64,000 nucleotides of DNA from an uncultured Porphyromonadaceae bacterium (GTDB taxonomy: Bacteria > Bacteroidota > Bacteroidia > Bacteroidales > Muribaculaceae), in NCBI GenBank assembly GCA_902491625.1, contig CABUIO010000008.1, forward strand, positions 1 to 64,000, written 5' to 3'. The translations under genes were made by a program, and so were the position numbers. The notes beneath the pieces are model-generated. The model searched no databases, had not been told where the DNA came from, and worked only from the letters and a program-made list of their open reading frames with translations. Below, piece after piece: positions 52,871 to 61,700 of the stretch (position 1 is its first letter; each line of letters begins with the position of its first letter).

Positions 52871-53548
52871 CTAACCCGTACAGGATTGTGTTTTTACAAA
52901 ATCTTCCTTATGGATTTGTCCGTCGGTTGATATAGAATAAAACGTTTCTTTCTTCAATGAGGTCTTAAAAATACATTCTTCATCATTATTACAGCCTTCT
53001 GTTGTTGAAAGTTCTGTAATAATAAAGTGTCTATCATCAGTAAATATAACTGAACTTTCAAAGTAATCAATGTATTCAATATCATCAATTACATCTTTTA
53101 CATTCGATTCTTCTTGGATTGGGAGTTTTAAGACATCGGTAATTGCCGTATCTTTGTAAACTATCAGGTATATATCCTCTATATCAGAATACTCATAAAC
53201 GTAAAATCCCACGCACAGGCTATCTGATAGTTTCTTAACAGAGAATAGACGAATAGACGAATAAGAAAGTGAAGCCCTATTTGGAATATTGTCTGCTATG
53301 AGTTTCTGAATTTGCATACTATCCAAATATATTCCTTGTCGAGAATGAGCATTTGGAATAGTGTCAACAGAAATAAGGCTGTCAATAGAAATACCCAAGT
53401 CACGAAACAACATCAGATTATCATTAACAGCAAGAGAGCTATCGGCTGTTAAGTTTTGCGCTTTAGCTGCTTGTTGTTGATTGCAGCCACTAAATATTAG
53501 TGTGGCAAAAAAGATAATGATAATAATTATTGGAGAGTATTTAGACAT
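52871..53548 (-). CDS. AT-rich cargo lipoprotein
   Basis: Protein of 225 residues with lipobox LIFSGC after an Ile-rich helix. The mature part is acidic and without recognised domain; two Cys near residue 203 and 209 (CNNDEECIF) may form a disulfide. A TAACTTTG box (53573-53580, minus strand) lies 24 bp upstream. Inserted between portal gene and head genes, so it is a moron expressed from its own promoter. Confidence 0.7.
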   Translation of the reverse strand: MSKYSPIIIIIIFFATLIFSGCNQQQAAKAQNLTADSSLAVNDNLMLFRDLGISIDSLISVDTIPNAHSRQGIYLDSMQIQKLIADNIPNRASLSYSSIRLFSVKKLSDSLCVGFYVYEYSDIEDIYLIVYKDTAITDVLKLPIQEESNVKDVIDDIEYIDYFESSVIFTDDRHFIITELSTTEGCNNDEECIFKTSLKKETFYSISTDGQIHKEDFVKTQSCTG

Positions 53549-53608
53549 AGTAAACTATCACTTTGATAATTGCAAAGTTAGCGAAAATCGGCGAGATACG
53601 GGGTATAA

Positions 53609-53851
53609 TCAGAGGAAAACTTCGAGGCCGTTAATGCGAAAAATACAGACGTGTCGGATTTTTCGGATCTGGCCGGAGGCCAGGAGCTTGAAGTTTTGGG
53701 TGCCGGAGTATCTTGCGGCGGCTTTATTGGGGAGTGCGATGCAGTTGTGCAAATGCACGATTTCGCCGTTTCGTTTCCAAAAGGATATATCCACGGGGTC
53801 GCCGCTGTGCAGCATCGTGAGTGCCGTAGTGTAATGGATTGCGTGTGCCAT
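53609..53851 (-). CDS. Small conserved-looking phage protein
   Basis: Protein of 80 residues, basic and beta-rich (WKRNGEIVHLHNCIALPNKA, FKLLASGQIRKIRHVCIFRI). Overlaps the stop of the 371-residue gene by one base. No family recognised. Confidence 0.6.
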   Translation of the reverse strand: MAHAIHYTTALTMLHSGDPVDISFWKRNGEIVHLHNCIALPNKAAARYSGTQNFKLLASGQIRKIRHVCIFRINGLEVFL

Positions 53852-54966
53852 CAGTTGAAAGGATTTTTGTAGGTGTCGTTATGTATTCGGTCGGAGTATC
53901 GGAAGCCGCTGTCGGGGCGCACGGAGGTACGGCGGTAGGTGAACTTGACTTTGTTGAGTTCATCGTCGCCGTCCTGAACCTCACTGGTGCTGTCGGTGAT
54001 AAGCACCGGGGGGAAGGTTTCGTTAAAGAAATCATCGTCGTTATACGGGCGGTCGACAATGCGCACGTCGCGCGAGGCGAAAAGCTGCGTAAGCCATCGG
54101 GCGGTGTCGAAAGAAAGGTTATCGGCCTGAAAGTCGAAGGATTGCTCAACGGATTGGTCGTAAAGACGGAGAGTGTCGGCGCAGACGGCCTCGGAGCGTT
54201 TCACTTTGGTTTTGGCGGTGGTGTCGCCGGTGAGTTCGGCCAGTTCGGGGCAGTTGAACATATTGGTGAACCAGAGCCGGAGGTCGGGGGTGGTGTCGGA
54301 GAAGTAGACGGTAAGGGAGCGACGGCCTATGTCGACGGTTACGCCGAGGATTTCATAAGGCGTGGCGTTGTAGTATTTGGCGGTCTTCCCGTAGAGTGCG
54401 GCACGGCTTACGGTGAGCATGGCGAGGCGGTATTTGTCGCCGTAGCCGGTATAACCGTCGGGAGAGAATATGACGCGGATAAGGCCGGTGTCGCATCGGC
54501 GAGTGATGATGTGGTATGCAATCAGTTCCTGGTCTTCATATTTGAGAGGCGGCACGACGTAAAAAAGCGGCACGGGAATATCGGGCGTGGCGGTGATGAT
54601 GCGGCGCGAGGTGAGGAACTGCCGCGATATGATGGCTCCGGGCTGCAGGTCGGTGTGGCGGTCGCAGTAGAGGATAGAGAAAGTACGGGAGGCGGAAGTG
54701 GCGTCGGCGGCTCGTGCCGTTAGCCGGAATGTGGCGAGTGGCTGCTCACGGAGCGACATTTCGGTTTCGATGAGGGAAGCGAAATCGTGGAGTGTAACGA
54801 TGCCGCCGTATGGGTAGTAGGTTTCGGAGAAAACAGGGTTTTCGACGGTGCCGGAAAGTATAGAGAGCGATATATCCACGGAGGCGGCGGAGGTATTGAC
54901 GGTTATGCGCTCGACGGCGGAGGAAAAAGCGAGGTCGCCGAAGTTGAGTTGTATCGATGTTGCCAT
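53851..54966 (-). CDS. Phage structural protein
   Basis: Protein of 371 residues, strongly beta-rich throughout (ITVNTSAASVDISLSILSG, VTVDIGRRSLTVYFSD) with a conserved-looking end (YSDRIHNDTYKNPFN). A virion protein such as a tail or head decoration component is likely; family not recognised. A TACATTTG box ends five bases before the ATG (54971-54978, minus strand), predicting a nearly leaderless mRNA. Confidence 0.65.
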   Translation of the reverse strand: MATSIQLNFGDLAFSSAVERITVNTSAASVDISLSILSGTVENPVFSETYYPYGGIVTLHDFASLIETEMSLREQPLATFRLTARAADATSASRTFSILYCDRHTDLQPGAIISRQFLTSRRIITATPDIPVPLFYVVPPLKYEDQELIAYHIITRRCDTGLIRVIFSPDGYTGYGDKYRLAMLTVSRAALYGKTAKYYNATPYEILGVTVDIGRRSLTVYFSDTTPDLRLWFTNMFNCPELAELTGDTTAKTKVKRSEAVCADTLRLYDQSVEQSFDFQADNLSFDTARWLTQLFASRDVRIVDRPYNDDDFFNETFPPVLITDSTSEVQDGDDELNKVKFTYRRTSVRPDSGFRYSDRIHNDTYKNPFN

Positions 54967-55022
54967 GCCGCAAATGTATTGCGCCCCGGCTGCCGGGCAA
55001 AAGACAGCCGAGGGCTGCGCGG

Positions 55023-55229
55023 TCAGGGGATTGCGATTTTATACAATCCCCATTTGTCTTCGGCGCAGAGGTGAAAAGCCAGCCGCTCGGAGGGAGATTC
55101 CATATAGCGGAATACCTCGCCGTCGCGCCATGAGTAATAGAGTGCGAGGCGGAAGGCTTCGTGGCTGCCGCAGGCTTCGATTTGCCATGAGCCTTTATCG
55201 GTGAATACTTTATAAATATTCTTTTCCAT
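55023..55229 (-). CDS. Small phage protein
   Basis: Protein of 68 residues, soluble alpha-beta (MEKNIYKVFTDKGSWQIEAC, EAFRLALYYSWRDGEVF). It lies 60 bp after the Lys/Ala-rich gene. No family recognised. Confidence 0.55.
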   Translation of the reverse strand: MEKNIYKVFTDKGSWQIEACGSHEAFRLALYYSWRDGEVFRYMESPSERLAFHLCAEDKWGLYKIAIP

Positions 55230-55289
55230 ATCATTTCGATTTATAGGGATTATAAAAATGAGTGGGGAGAGAGGGCAAAGCCGAGGGCG

Positions 55290-55658
55290 TTAACCCTCGG
55301 CTGCGGCAAGCTGCTTAAGCTCGTTGAAATGCTGCTCGGATATTGATGCGCCGAGTTCGCGCTTTTTCCAGAGCATGAAGCGCATAGCCGATTGAGGGGT
55401 GCGGCAGTTGCAGCCTATGTTTTCGTCGGGCATCACGCCGAGAAGGTAGACGTAAAATCCGTTGTTGCGCGAGCGTTTGAACACCAGGAGCTTGCTCTTT
55501 TGAGCGGTGGCCTCGGCAGCGGCTTCGGGCTTCTGTTCGGGGGCGACGGGGGCTGTGGCCTCTTTCTTGGCTGCGCTCTTGCGTGTGCGCTTCTTTGTCT
55601 TGGCGGTCGAGGTGGCGTTGGCGGTTGCTGCTGTCGTGGTGGTGGCTGTCGTTTTCAT
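55290..55658 (-). CDS. Small phage protein with Lys/Ala-rich N-terminal tail
   Basis: Protein of 122 residues from ATG 55658. The first 55 residues are a disordered Thr/Ala/Lys tail with KKRTRKSAAKK, possibly nucleic-acid binding, followed by a compact domain (SKLLVFKRSRNNGFYVYLLG, RTPQSAMRFMLWKKRELGAS). The later ATG is preferred because the longer frame starts inside the upstream regulatory region. Confidence 0.6.
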   Translation of the reverse strand: MKTTATTTTAATANATSTAKTKKRTRKSAAKKEATAPVAPEQKPEAAAEATAQKSKLLVFKRSRNNGFYVYLLGVMPDENIGCNCRTPQSAMRFMLWKKRELGASISEQHFNELKQLAAAEG

Positions 55659-55854
55659 TTCTTTGAATTTTAGAGGGTTTGTTACTTGCCCCGAAGGGCT
55701 TATTGAATTTTTACGTTGCAATATCAGGGAGCGTTCAGAAAGCGGCGAAGCAAAAATTTCCAGTAAAATTTCAGCCGGAGGCCGTAGAAAAAATGAAGCT
55801 GCAACGTAGCGAAGCGAGATTTTTATTGAAATTTTGCGCAGAAATCATCGCCTG

Positions 55855-55885
55855 TTTTGCGGCGGTGCGGTGAACCCTACCTTTG
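55855..55885 (+). promoter_or_regulatory. Plus-strand promoter without a plus-strand gene (3)
   Basis: TTTTG (55855-55859), an 18-bp spacer and TACCTTTG (55878-55885): a near-perfect consensus. The first transcribed bases include GGAAAAATCA, similar to promoter 2. Confidence 0.65.
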
Positions 55886-56525
55886 CGACAGGAAAAATCA
55901 CTATGCCCTGACGGATCTGGAAAGTTACAGCCGTCTAAAACCCGGAGGGAGAAAACTTGCCTCCGCCACTGCGCAAGCGCGCTGCCTCCCCGACCGATAT
56001 AAACAAGCACCCGACAAGGGCGTTCCCGATGAAAGGCAAGCAGCCCGGCCACGGCAGCCCGGAGCGCAACGGCGCGGTCGCCCGGAGGTGTCGAAGCGGA
56101 GTGTTCAGACCGTTGCCAATAACACCGATGTTAATGTGTCTTTACGGCGTGGTGTCCGTAGAGGATATGGCCGCTGCCTCGCCCCAGGCTGTGCGCCTCG
56201 TGTCTGTCGGGAAAAAGCGTGTGCCCGGCAACCGATTTCCACCGTGCGGCATCGACGGGCATAAGCAGCTTGCCGCCGTGCGTCGGCTTCGGCGCGCCTC
56301 TCTCCCCACGGGATCGGAAAGTCGAGAGTTGAGGGTCGAGAGTTGAGGGTCGAGAGTTGAGAAAGTTTTCACCGGCATAATCCGGCGGAGTATGGGAAGG
56401 TGCAATAGTTGGCGCGGAGCGTGTCGGAGCGGCAATAGGTAAACCGTGGCGGCGAGTGTCGGCAAAAGGAGCGTGGGGAAAGGCTCGCCGGTGGTGGCGA
56501 GCCTCCCTTTGGAGGTCGGAGTGCT
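55886..56525 (+). other. Region without a gene downstream of promoter 3
   Basis: No convincing ORF. The block GCTGCCTCCC at 55981 with following GACCG is repeated at 57048 downstream of promoter 4, suggesting homologous noncoding transcripts. A six-unit heptamer array (GTCGAGA/GTTGAGG) lies at 56321-56362. Confidence 0.5.
56321..56362. repeat. Heptamer array GTCGAGA/GTTGAGN
   Basis: Six 7-bp units alternate GTCGAGA and GTTGAGG/GTTGAGA. Shorter arrays of the same family lie at 48587-48614, 50861-50888 and 62466-62493, all inside coding sequence. Confidence 0.85.
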
Positions 56526-56723
56526 TTATGCAATCTCGTAAACCATCGTGTAGTCGGCGTTGCCTACCATATCGGCTGCGCGGTCGGAGGCTTCTTCTTC
56601 GTTGCGGGCTTCCACATATACTGTCTGGCTGTCGCCGTCGAAGGTGATTACTTCCACCTGGTATTCTTTCATGCGGTTGGAGCGAGAGGTGGTGCTTGCT
56701 GCGAAATTCATTATATGTGTCAT
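56526..56723 (-). CDS. Small phage protein
   Basis: Protein of 65 residues from ATG 56723, or 48 from ATG 56672; the region MKEYQVEVITFDGDSQTVYV followed by EARNEEEASDRAADMVG is a compact alpha-beta unit. A GCGCCGGGGCGC hairpin lies about 27 bp upstream. No family recognised. Confidence 0.6.
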   Translation of the reverse strand: MTHIMNFAASTTSRSNRMKEYQVEVITFDGDSQTVYVEARNEEEASDRAADMVGNADYTMVYEIA

Positions 56724-56913
56724 TGCCGTAAGATTTTGATTGTTATTACTGTGCGCCGGGGCGCGTTTGATTTTTACGCGCAATAAGGAGGGAAGTAAAA
56801 AGAGCGCAAGCGCAAAAATTTCAAACAAAATTTTACCCCTGCCGGGGCGTAGCAAATACTACCCCTGCAAGGGTGTGGAGATTTGTAAAAATTTGAGCGG
56901 AAATCGGAGCCTG

Positions 56914-56944
56914 TTTTGCGATAGCTCGGTACGACCTAACTTTG
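56914..56944 (+). promoter_or_regulatory. Plus-strand promoter without a plus-strand gene (4)
   Basis: TTTTG (56914-56918), an 18-bp spacer and TAACTTTG (56937-56944). Upstream bases CCTGTTTTGCG are shared with promoter 3. Confidence 0.65.
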
Positions 56945-57421
56945 CAAAGTGAAATATCAGATGCGTACCCGTGCGTGTTTACAAGTAATATCAGTTAAAA
57001 TCAGGTCTGCAAGAACGGAAATGACGCGATATAATGCGCGGTAAGCACTGCCTCCCGACCGTATGAAAACCTATGTGTTTATGTTTAAGTAATAGCCCGA
57101 CGGCAACGGCCATATTCCTTGATGAAGCCCGTAACGCCGAAGCTGCCTCACTCCTTGATTCAACAGCCGATATGAGGGGCTACGGAGATACACACCGCTT
57201 TACCCCCCGGCATAAACCGGCCTCCAAAGGGAACAGATAATAACGGCACAGCCTTATTCACGCGACAACGCCGACACTCGACGCCGCTGCCGCTTGAAAA
57301 AAGAAAGACCGCCCCGAAGTGGAGCGATCCAATGCGATAGGGATAACAGCCCTTATGGGTTGAGATTTGAAGCTCAACGGCCACGCCGCAATAGCCCGGC
57401 GGCAGTGTCGCATCGCCAAAG
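56945..57421 (+). other. Region without a gene downstream of promoter 4
   Basis: About 480 bp without a convincing ORF; a 27-codon frame from ATG 56961 is the only early one. It shares the CTGCCTCCC-GACCG block with the region after promoter 3. Confidence 0.45.
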
Positions 57422-58300
57422 TCAATTATTTGTTCCGAAATATTTTATGTGAAATAAATACGGCCTAACTGAACTTGTTTCGTTTACAAAACCTATCTTT
57501 GACGGGATAATAATATTAACTTCACCGCCATTGCCAACTCCATACTTAATGGGTAATTGGATTCCATCACCCCACTGTTTGGTAATATCGTCCTGACCTC
57601 CAAAAATGAAATAAGTAACCTCTTGTGTCAGACTATTGAGGTTTCCTGTTGATTCACCAAGAGAACCTGATAACAAAAAATGAATAAGACTCCACCGTTC
57701 AAATCTGAAATAAACTTTTTCGCCGTCCTTAAATTGCGGTGTTCCTTTTGCCAACACCTGCATATATGCGCCTGATTCACCAAGTTTATAGAATGGCGCA
57801 TCGGTTCCAATTTGGAAGTTATTGTCTGCCGGTATTTGGCTTATTACAGACTTACCCTTAAGATATTCATCAATGGCCTCTGACTCCAGTTTAAGCAAAT
57901 CCTCAAATGTTCCTTGAGCATCTTTTTGTGTGATGGTGATAGACCCTGTATTATAGGATTTGCCTTTGAACACAGTGAAAGCAACTTTACCTGTCCGTGT
58001 CGGTGCGTCGGCTATGTCAGCAACACTTATAGAGATAGTTTTGTCGCCAGAGGTAACAAGCATCCAGGACGGATAACCTGCCGATATATTGAAAGAATCA
58101 TAGTCGCCTATCAAGGTGAGTTTAACATATTGAGCGTTACCCGGTATAACAACTTCACAATCGTGAACACCCAAAGCAACCTCACCTTCTCCCTGCAACT
58201 GTACGGCTAAAGAGAATAGCTTGTCTTCGGGTTCTTCTTCATTGCCGCAGGATATGAAAAAGAGCGGTAGGAAAAGCAGAAGTGTTTTCAAATATTTCAT
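57422..58300 (-). CDS. Cargo lipoprotein with BACON and DUF4827-like domains
   Basis: Protein of 292 residues from ATG 58300, chosen because it opens the type-II signal peptide (LFFISCG). Residues about 30-125 form a BACON domain (YPSWMLVTSGDKTISISV, TRTGKVAFTVFKG, GSITITQK). The rest (about 135-290: AIDEYLKGKSVISQIPADNN, VYFRFERWSL, IQLPIKYGVGNGGEVNIIIP) resembles DUF4827, an FKBP-like Bacteroidetes family. Surface or periplasmic; exact role unknown. A TAACTTTG box lies at 58355-58362 (minus strand). AT-rich, so acquired cargo. Confidence 0.72.
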   Translation of the reverse strand: MKYLKTLLLFLPLFFISCGNEEEPEDKLFSLAVQLQGEGEVALGVHDCEVVIPGNAQYVKLTLIGDYDSFNISAGYPSWMLVTSGDKTISISVADIADAPTRTGKVAFTVFKGKSYNTGSITITQKDAQGTFEDLLKLESEAIDEYLKGKSVISQIPADNNFQIGTDAPFYKLGESGAYMQVLAKGTPQFKDGEKVYFRFERWSLIHFLLSGSLGESTGNLNSLTQEVTYFIFGGQDDITKQWGDGIQLPIKYGVGNGGEVNIIIPSKIGFVNETSSVRPYLFHIKYFGTNN

Positions 58301-58450
58301 AAAATGGAGATTACGAGGTTTATAAAATATTGGAGTATATTGCCTCCAATATTGCAAAGTTAATGATAATATCCGATAAAACGAGTGTTTTATGTCGAAA
58401 AACATAATGATGCGCCCCCGGTGGTGAGGTCGGGGGCGCGGTGGGGGTGA

Positions 58451-58699
58451 TTAGTCGGCTGTCGGAGGGTCGGCGGCGTGTGCCTTGTCGTAGCGGTCGA
58501 AAGCCTCGCTTATGGCTTTCTCGATGTGGGGATTGCCGGTAAGAGCCGGGTGCTTCTCGTGGCATATAAGGCATGGCACGGTGGCCTCAGGGCGGAGTAT
58601 GTTGGCAGTGGCGATAGCGTTGTAGATACGCTGTGTTACCTCGATGCCGTCGGCATAGTAGTGAAAGGTGTACTCGGCTTTTGTTGTCTTATTTTCCAT
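58451..58699 (-). CDS. Small phage protein with CxxC
   Basis: Protein of 82 residues. It has CLICHEKH in the middle, which could bind a metal with other residues, and a helical C-terminus. A GGCTCGCAAGAGCC hairpin lies about 30 bp upstream. No family recognised. Confidence 0.6.
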   Translation of the reverse strand: MENKTTKAEYTFHYYADGIEVTQRIYNAIATANILRPEATVPCLICHEKHPALTGNPHIEKAISEAFDRYDKAHAADPPTAD

Positions 58700-58844
58700 A
58701 TCAGTATGTGGTAAGAAGTTAAACTTGTGGCTCGCAAGAGCCTTTTACACTGCCGTGCAAAGTGCGGCTGCAAGGCGCAGGGGTCAAGGGTTGACCGACA
58801 AAAATTTTCCAACGGCAAATTTTTTCGAGGCAATTCACCTGCCC

Positions 58845-58872
58845 TTGACGCACCGGGGCCGCTTTAACTTTG
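58845..58872 (+). promoter_or_regulatory. Plus-strand promoter without a plus-strand gene (5)
   Basis: TTG (58845-58847), a 17-bp spacer and TAACTTTG (58865-58872). CACCTGCCCTTG is shared with promoter 2. The transcript would run antisense into the terminase gene. Confidence 0.55.
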
Positions 58873-58919
58873 CGGTGGAAAAGGACGGCGAGCCATAGAC
58901 GCAATGCCGCATAGGAAAA

Positions 58920-60593
58920 TCAGACAATGCCGCCGAGTGATATGCCTGTGGCGGTGTCGTTGTAGGGGAACTTCTCGCAGCCGATATATAGGGTGTCGAA
59001 AGCGTCGGTGCCGTCGGTGCGGTGTTCGAGGCGGTCTTCCTCGGTTTCGGCGAGTTTTTCACCGGCTTTGTCCTTGCGGAATCCGAGGCGTCCGCAGCTC
59101 ACCCCGGCAGACTGTATGGCAAGGATTAAATCGTCGTTGTTCTGACGGTTGAAAAACGGCATAAGCCGCTGTTTACCTGCGAAGCCCTGATTTATGAGCA
59201 GGTATTTTTCATCGTGTCGCATGGGATTGCCGAGATAGACATCTTCGACGCGCCAGCCGTGCCGCTCAAACTCGTGGATAATTACCCATCGAAAATCCTG
59301 GTCGTTGACGGCATAGTTGCCTCCCAAAGCTGTGCTGTCGTAGTAGAACACGACGGTCTTGTTTTGGTGAGAGGCATAGTAGGCGCAGAAGTCGGCGACA
59401 AGTTCGGGCAGTTTGCGCTCAAACTTTACATAAAAGGATTTTACGATGTTGAGCCGCTTGCCGGAGGGTTGCCCTGCCACAATCCAGTTGATGTTGGCGT
59501 TATAGTCCAAGCCTATGCAAATAGGCGCGAGAGGGTTCACGTCGGCGTCCGCTTTGCAGGTTATGAGGTTATGGGTTATAAGGTTATCGGCTTCCATAAC
59601 CTTATCATCACATAAACTTTTGAAAGCCAAGTCAAGGCTTTCAAAGTCGGAGGCGTTATACTTGTGCCGCTCGCGCATGGAGGAATAAAAACCGTCTTTG
59701 GCTATTCCGATCCTCTGACAAAGTATAGAGGTTTGGAAAGTCAAAGGGGTGAGGTCGCGCTTCATCTGCTTTATGTAGTTCTCGCCGAGAAGCTGCAAGT
59801 TCTCGATACTGGAGTATTCCTTATAATATACGGCCACGGAGCGCATCTGATTAAGGGCGCGGTCGAGGCGTCGCAGATGATTGCGCAGATACGAGGGTGT
59901 TGCGGATTGGGTGTTGCGGAGGGATTTTATGCGAGATTTGATGCGCCAAATCTCGTAGACGGTGGCCTCGATAGCGGCTATAAGGTCGGTGTCCATCTTC
60001 TCGCGGTAATGTAGGAACCACGAGCCGCGCTTTGTCTGCGGCATATCCGACAGTATCATAATGCTGTGGTTGAAGGAGTGGTATCCGAAATGCGATTTGA
60101 TGCCGCCGTTGGCCGGGAGGGTTTCGTCTTTGAGTTTGTCGTAGTCGATAAACTTGGCCTCGTCGACAAGCAGCCACGACAGGGTGAGCGAGTTAGACGA
60201 GCCGGGGCGGTCTTGCGATATAATAATGGCGATAGAGCCGTTGTAAAACGATATGACGTGTTCGTAGTCGTGCGGCTCGGTGATAGGCTTGGCAAAGGAT
60301 TTCGGAGGTCTTCGCCCGACAACATAGTGAATTCCGTTTATGAAGCCCCAGCGTTTCCACGCGGCAAGCAGACCGGGCAGGGTGTTCGTCAGGCCATGCT
60401 TGAAAGTCGGCACGACGATGCCGCCGGTACTCCCTGGCATACGCTGCATATTTCGCAACACGAAAGGGGCTGCGATGCTGTCGGTCTTGCCCGTGCGCCG
60501 TCCGGCGACGATAACGGTAGTGTTCGCGCCGATAAGCTGCGTGAGGCGTTGGGGGCGGTTGAAGTAAATCTTTTTGGCGGCTGAATTGTTCAT
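58920..60593 (-). CDS. Terminase large subunit
   Basis: Protein of 557 residues. The ATPase part has Walker A VAGRRTGKT (about 31) and Walker B LSWLLVDEAKF; the RNase-H-like nuclease part has Asp in CIGLDYNANIN, YYDSTALGGN and HRTDGTDAFDTLYIG. It packages phage DNA into the head. The stretch DNLITHNLITCKAD is encoded by GGTTAT-type 7-8-bp repeats (about 59562-59597). It is preceded by two small-subunit candidates. Confidence 0.9.
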   Translation of the reverse strand: MNNSAAKKIYFNRPQRLTQLIGANTTVIVAGRRTGKTDSIAAPFVLRNMQRMPGSTGGIVVPTFKHGLTNTLPGLLAAWKRWGFINGIHYVVGRRPPKSFAKPITEPHDYEHVISFYNGSIAIIISQDRPGSSNSLTLSWLLVDEAKFIDYDKLKDETLPANGGIKSHFGYHSFNHSIMILSDMPQTKRGSWFLHYREKMDTDLIAAIEATVYEIWRIKSRIKSLRNTQSATPSYLRNHLRRLDRALNQMRSVAVYYKEYSSIENLQLLGENYIKQMKRDLTPLTFQTSILCQRIGIAKDGFYSSMRERHKYNASDFESLDLAFKSLCDDKVMEADNLITHNLITCKADADVNPLAPICIGLDYNANINWIVAGQPSGKRLNIVKSFYVKFERKLPELVADFCAYYASHQNKTVVFYYDSTALGGNYAVNDQDFRWVIIHEFERHGWRVEDVYLGNPMRHDEKYLLINQGFAGKQRLMPFFNRQNNDDLILAIQSAGVSCGRLGFRKDKAGEKLAETEEDRLEHRTDGTDAFDTLYIGCEKFPYNDTATGISLGGIV

Positions 60594-60598
60594 ATAGT

Positions 60599-60817
60599 AT
60601 GCAAGAGATTCTGATATATGTCGGATTGATTATTGCTCTTGGGGCAACGGTCGTTTTGATGTTTTTTGGCATCAAACAATGGCATATGCGCCAGGAGGCA
60701 AAGATTACACCATTGAAATATCAGGAATGGTTAGCGCAGTACAAGACAAAGAGATTCTATATACTCGCCGCGCAGATATTAGGAATAATCATTGGCATTA
60801 TTGGCCTCTCCCTCTGA
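60599..60817 (+). CDS. Small membrane protein on the opposite strand
   Basis: Protein of 72 residues with two membrane helices (about 4-26 and 51-71) around a basic loop (KQWHMRQEAKITPLKYQEWL). It starts six bases from the terminase start, divergently, and overlaps the end of the neighbour by 39 bp. The composed sequence suggests a real gene, perhaps cargo; no family recognised. Confidence 0.55.
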   Translation: MQEILIYVGLIIALGATVVLMFFGIKQWHMRQEAKITPLKYQEWLAQYKTKRFYILAAQILGIIIGIIGLSL

Positions 60818-61417
60818 CGGGAACAATATATTTTCTTCGAGGTCTACTTCCTCGAAGTCCACATCATCAATATCTATCGTTTCGGCGCGGTATTTCTCCA
60901 GTAGCGCGTCAATCTTCTCCTGAAGATTTGGTATGGGCTTAATGCCGAGTACGGAAGGGTCGTCGGTGGCGGTGAAAGGCTGCGGAAGAAGCTGCTCCCA
61001 CGGCACGGTCTGCTCGTCCTCGATGTCAACGCGGTTGTATTTGGCGTATGCCGAGGCCGCACGTTCCATAGTGCGCGTGTCCTTGCGTTTCTTCGCCATC
61101 GAGTAGGTTTCGAGGAACATTTCATTGCTTCGCCAGCGGTGCCAGTCGCGGCTCGCCGCCGACAGCGACGGAAGAAGCTGCTTAATTATTGCGAGGTCGG
61201 AGTAAGCGGTGAACTTCGAGAGCCGGTAGCGGTAAAGGTGTTCCTCGACAAACTGGCGATCCTTTGCGTCGGGGTTGGCAATGACCCAGGCGTAAAGGTC
61301 GCGTATGCGCAGCACCCGAAGCACCATAGCCTCGGTATATAGCGCGTCCAGTTCCTCTTTGGCGGCAAAGAGAGAACGGCGGCATACTTCGAGCGTGTCG
61401 GGTTGTTTCTTACTCAT
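60779..61417 (-). CDS. Phage packaging-region protein
   Basis: Protein of 212 residues from ATG 61417, overlapping the gene before by 8 bp. Mostly helical, with an acidic C-terminal tail (DIDDVDFEEVDLEENILF). Position between a small HTH protein and the large terminase suggests a terminase partner. No family recognised. Confidence 0.6.
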   Translation of the reverse strand: MSKKQPDTLEVCRRSLFAAKEELDALYTEAMVLRVLRIRDLYAWVIANPDAKDRQFVEEHLYRYRLSKFTAYSDLAIIKQLLPSLSAASRDWHRWRSNEMFLETYSMAKKRKDTRTMERAASAYAKYNRVDIEDEQTVPWEQLLPQPFTATDDPSVLGIKPIPNLQEKIDALLEKYRAETIDIDDVDFEEVDLEENILFPSEGEANNANDYS

Positions 61418-61700
61418 CATCTTCCATGTCAAGGAGATTGTTGGCTGTGTTTACGAGCGCGAGAGGCGAGCCAACTTGCGCGAGGGTCATTTCCTGTTGG
61501 CGCAGCTTGACTTTGGAAATGGCCTTGCCCCGGTGGTAGCGGCGCGACACTTCGCTGTCGCGGTGGGCGATGGCGTTGCGCAGCACTTCGGGTGCGATGT
61601 CGAGGATTACGGCGATGTCGGATATTTTGAGATATATGCTCGCGTATTTCTCGATGTCGGAAAGCTGCTGCTCGGTGAATATGATGCTATCGGAGTTCAT
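61410..61700 (-). CDS. Small HTH protein, candidate terminase small subunit
   Basis: Protein of 96 residues from ATG 61700; a longer frame exists but lies inside the PLD gene. FTEQQLSDIEKYASIYLKIS followed by DIAVILDIAPEVLRNAIAHR looks like a helix-turn-helix of the kind that opens terminase small subunits, which bind the packaging site. Confidence 0.6.
   Translation of the reverse strand: MNSDSIIFTEQQLSDIEKYASIYLKISDIAVILDIAPEVLRNAIAHRDSEVSRRYHRGKAISKVKLRQQEMTLAQVGSPLALVNTANNLLDMEDDE

Noticed and set aside
53839..54723. 294-residue Gly/Val-rich ORF antisense to a phage structural gene
   Set aside because: Glycine/valine-rich shadow; the minus-strand frame has balanced composition and a promoter.
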